A stretch of 64,000 bases of DNA, taken from Adiantum capillus-veneris. Lineage: Eukaryota; Streptophyta; Polypodiopsida; Polypodiales; Pteridaceae. Made by a program: the position numbers and the translations under genes. The notes below the pieces were generated by a model. That model saw only the letters and a list, made by a program, of their open reading frames with translations. It searched no databases and had not been told where the DNA came from. Location of the stretch: assembly GCA_014529385.2 (NCBI GenBank), contig CM043957.1:71013003-71077002 (forward strand), in the 5' to 3' direction. This document shows positions 62,451 through 64,000 of the stretch, in pieces (position 1 is the first letter of the stretch; each line of letters opens with the position of its first letter).

Positions 62451-63284
62451 AGCACACCAAACAATCTCAACCGTCCATTAACATTCTTAAAGTGAACAGG
62501 ACAGGAACATTGCAGTCAACAAGATTCCACCAACAGAATTCACCTAGAGAAAATTCCAGCCAATCACATCACATAAATGCAATTCTAGCCAATCAAATGC
62601 AAGATTAGGAACATATTACAACACCTACATGATTCTAAGAAACCACACACTATGAAATAACCCATTGTAAATACAGAGCATAAATTAGCCCACTGTAAAT
62701 CTGAGCATGAAAATAACCCACTGTATCAAATACAGAGCACAAATTAGCCATCATGGACACATGTAGTCTTATGATTGGGCATGACGAATGGGAATCTCCT
62801 CACCCCCACTGTTCCGGGACACAGAACAGGCGAGGCGGAACTGCCGCGGGTATGGCATCATGGTTGCCTCTAATGTCGGTTGCTGCCATTATATGGTCGA
62901 TTGTAAGGCTAGATCACTCTATCTGCCTCAACCTACCGCTGTAGCCCCAAATTTCCTACGTACTACCAAGGTCGAGCCCACCCTCCGCTGCTCAAAGCAT
63001 CTATGTTGCTCTGTCTTGACTCGTGGGGAATTCTACCTGCCACATAACAAAATGTGTTACTAATCTATAGAGGCGGGACTTATAGCACAGAGCAGGTTTT
63101 TGGGAGCAAGGAACTAGAAACTCACAATATAGGTTTTGGCTTGGAGTTGCTAGCCTCATGTATAAGTGACACGGATTGCAGAGGCAATTTATTGGCGGGG
63201 CGTGGATGATTTGGACCGTGGGATCGCCGCGAAAAGGGGTGGCAGGTTTTATATCTCCGGCCTTGTATCCATTGTAATGATGCA
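62451..63284. other. Spacer with short degenerate repeats
   Basis: No gene recognised. At about 62655-62750 a motif of roughly 30 bp recurs in degenerate form (AACCCA.TGTAAATACAGAGCA, GCCCACTGTAAATCTGAGCA, ACCCACTGTATCAAATACAGAGCA). AGCCAATCA is also repeated near 62560-62595. Open frames at 62753-63063 have no supporting features. Confidence 0.55.
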
Positions 63285-63400
63285 CACTAGCTCGGTTGGA
63301 TATAGTGCTGTTGTGTGGAGTGGGAGGTCAGGGGTTCAATGGGCATACACGACGTGATGGAACCCTAATTTTCTTAATCAATGAAATTCCATCATCGATG
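63285..63400 (+). repeat. tRNA-derived SINE-like sequence
   Basis: CTAGCTCGGTTGGATATAGTG (63287-63307) fits a pol III A box and GGGGTTCAATGGGC (63331-63344) a B box, at tRNA-like spacing, followed by a short unrelated body. It resembles the tRNA-like modules at 30588 and 30867. Confidence 0.5.
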
Positions 63401-63529
63401 GATTAAACCTCTATCGTTGATCCCTTCACTTTTGGGCGTGCAACTTATGGTGGAGGAGTAGCTAGGCAAGCTTGTTACTTCGTTAGAGTAGTGGGCAATT
63501 CTCAATCCTTGGCCTGTCATTAGCCCATG

Positions 63530-64000
63530 TGGCTCTAGTGCTGAAAAGCTCTAAAAAAAACTACGCCGTCAAAACACCATCGCTGAAAAGCTCTAAAAAA
63601 AGCTACACTGTCAAAAGCTCCCTCTGTTCGGAATGTCATCTGTTTTCAGCGGATGCGAAGCAAGGCCTCTCTCTAGATGCAAATCACCTAGACATGCATC
63701 TTGAAGGCACGTGGCTCTACGCATGAAAATTGAGGCTGAGGAAAAAAGATGTCGTGCTTGGCACTGCCTTCATTGATATGTATGCCAAATGTGGTGCACT
63801 TGAGAAAACACAAAAAGTGCTTGAGGAGCTTCTTGTCCGAAATGTCGCCTCTTGAAATGCATTGATTGCAGGATGTGCAAAGCAAGAACAGGGTTGTTGA
63901 AAGAAGATATCATGCTTGGGACTGCCGTAGTCCATATATATGTCAAATGTGGTGTGCTTGAGAAAGCACAAAAAGTGCTTGAGGAGCTTTCTGTCCGAAA
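63530..64000 (+). pseudogene. PPR protein pseudogene fragment
   Basis: From 63741 the sequence encodes KKDVVLGTAFIDMYAKCGALEKTQKVLEELLVRNVAS, a TGA at a conserved Trp position, then NALIAGCAKQEQ. At 63898 a second copy begins: EDIMLGTAVVHIYVKCGVLEKAQKVLEELSVRN. The copies lie 158 bp apart, which breaks the frame. These are PPR repeats of the plant PLS class, which bind organellar RNA and direct editing or splicing. The fragment continues past the window. Upstream (63640-63720) there is a decayed 'GRH.H..IEAE' segment. Its wording strongly resembles fern PPR families. Confidence 0.85.

Overview
The window is plant nuclear DNA, and most likely comes from a homosporous fern. The clearest lineage clue is the right edge (63.7-64.0 kb): broken PPR repeats of the 'LGTA..DMYAKCGALEK.QKVLEEL.VR.V.SWNALIAG' type, which fern genomes carry in very large numbers. 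The rest fits a large, slowly purged genome: Ty3/gypsy, Ty1/copia and LINE elements nested in one another, very long (GA)n, (CT)n, (CA)n and (AT)n tracts, and no intact single-copy gene. The species cannot be named from the sequence.

Layout. 1-4.0 kb: broken extra ORF plus 3' LTR of a gypsy-type element (+). 4.5-8.95 kb: nearly full-length LINE (-), with ORF1 and ORF2 in one frame separated by a single TAG. 9.1-11.0 kb: microsatellite spacer. 11.0-14.76 kb: 5' two thirds of a copia element (-). 14.8-16.3 kb: microsatellite spacer. 16.3-18.3 kb: 3' third of a related copia element (-). 18.3-20.8 kb: second LINE (-), CCHC ORF1 and endonuclease only. 20.8-22.3 kb: non-coding, with small repeats. 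22,326-46,149: a Tat-lineage Ty3/gypsy element (+) with 2.7-kb LTRs and a second RNase H. It was later split by a 3,471-bp foldback, Mutator-like element (29,379-32,849) and by a complete antisense gypsy element (33,393-42,346). 46.2-47.0 kb: class-3 lipase pseudogene (-). 46,997-52,612: complete but decayed copia element (+) with a perfect 5-bp target duplication. 53.1-56.3 kb: tandem array of a monomer of about 530 bp. 56.4-56.7 kb: three copies of a 57-bp palindrome between microsatellites. 57.7-62.4 kb: copia element (-) with all catalytic residues intact. 62.5-63.5 kb: spacer with a tRNA-like SINE head. 63.5-64.0 kb: PPR pseudogene.

Relative ages can be read from the nesting. The Tat element is oldest; the Mutator-like element and antisense gypsy landed in its second RNase H and its integrase zinc-finger codons, and removing each insert with one target copy restores the host frame. 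The antisense gypsy is young (about 8 differences between its 395-bp LTRs).

The best candidates for something new are: (1) the antisense gypsy element, with two extra ORFs after integrase and a 15-bp-phased TCGGA array present both in its LTR promoter and about 250 bp upstream of the first extra ORF; (2) the 3.5-kb foldback element built on inverted microsatellite arms and tRNA-like modules; (3) a strong excess of in-frame TAG over TAA and TGA stops in three otherwise well-kept elements; (4) the 530-bp tandem array and the 57-bp palindrome cluster. No expressed cellular gene is supported anywhere in the window.
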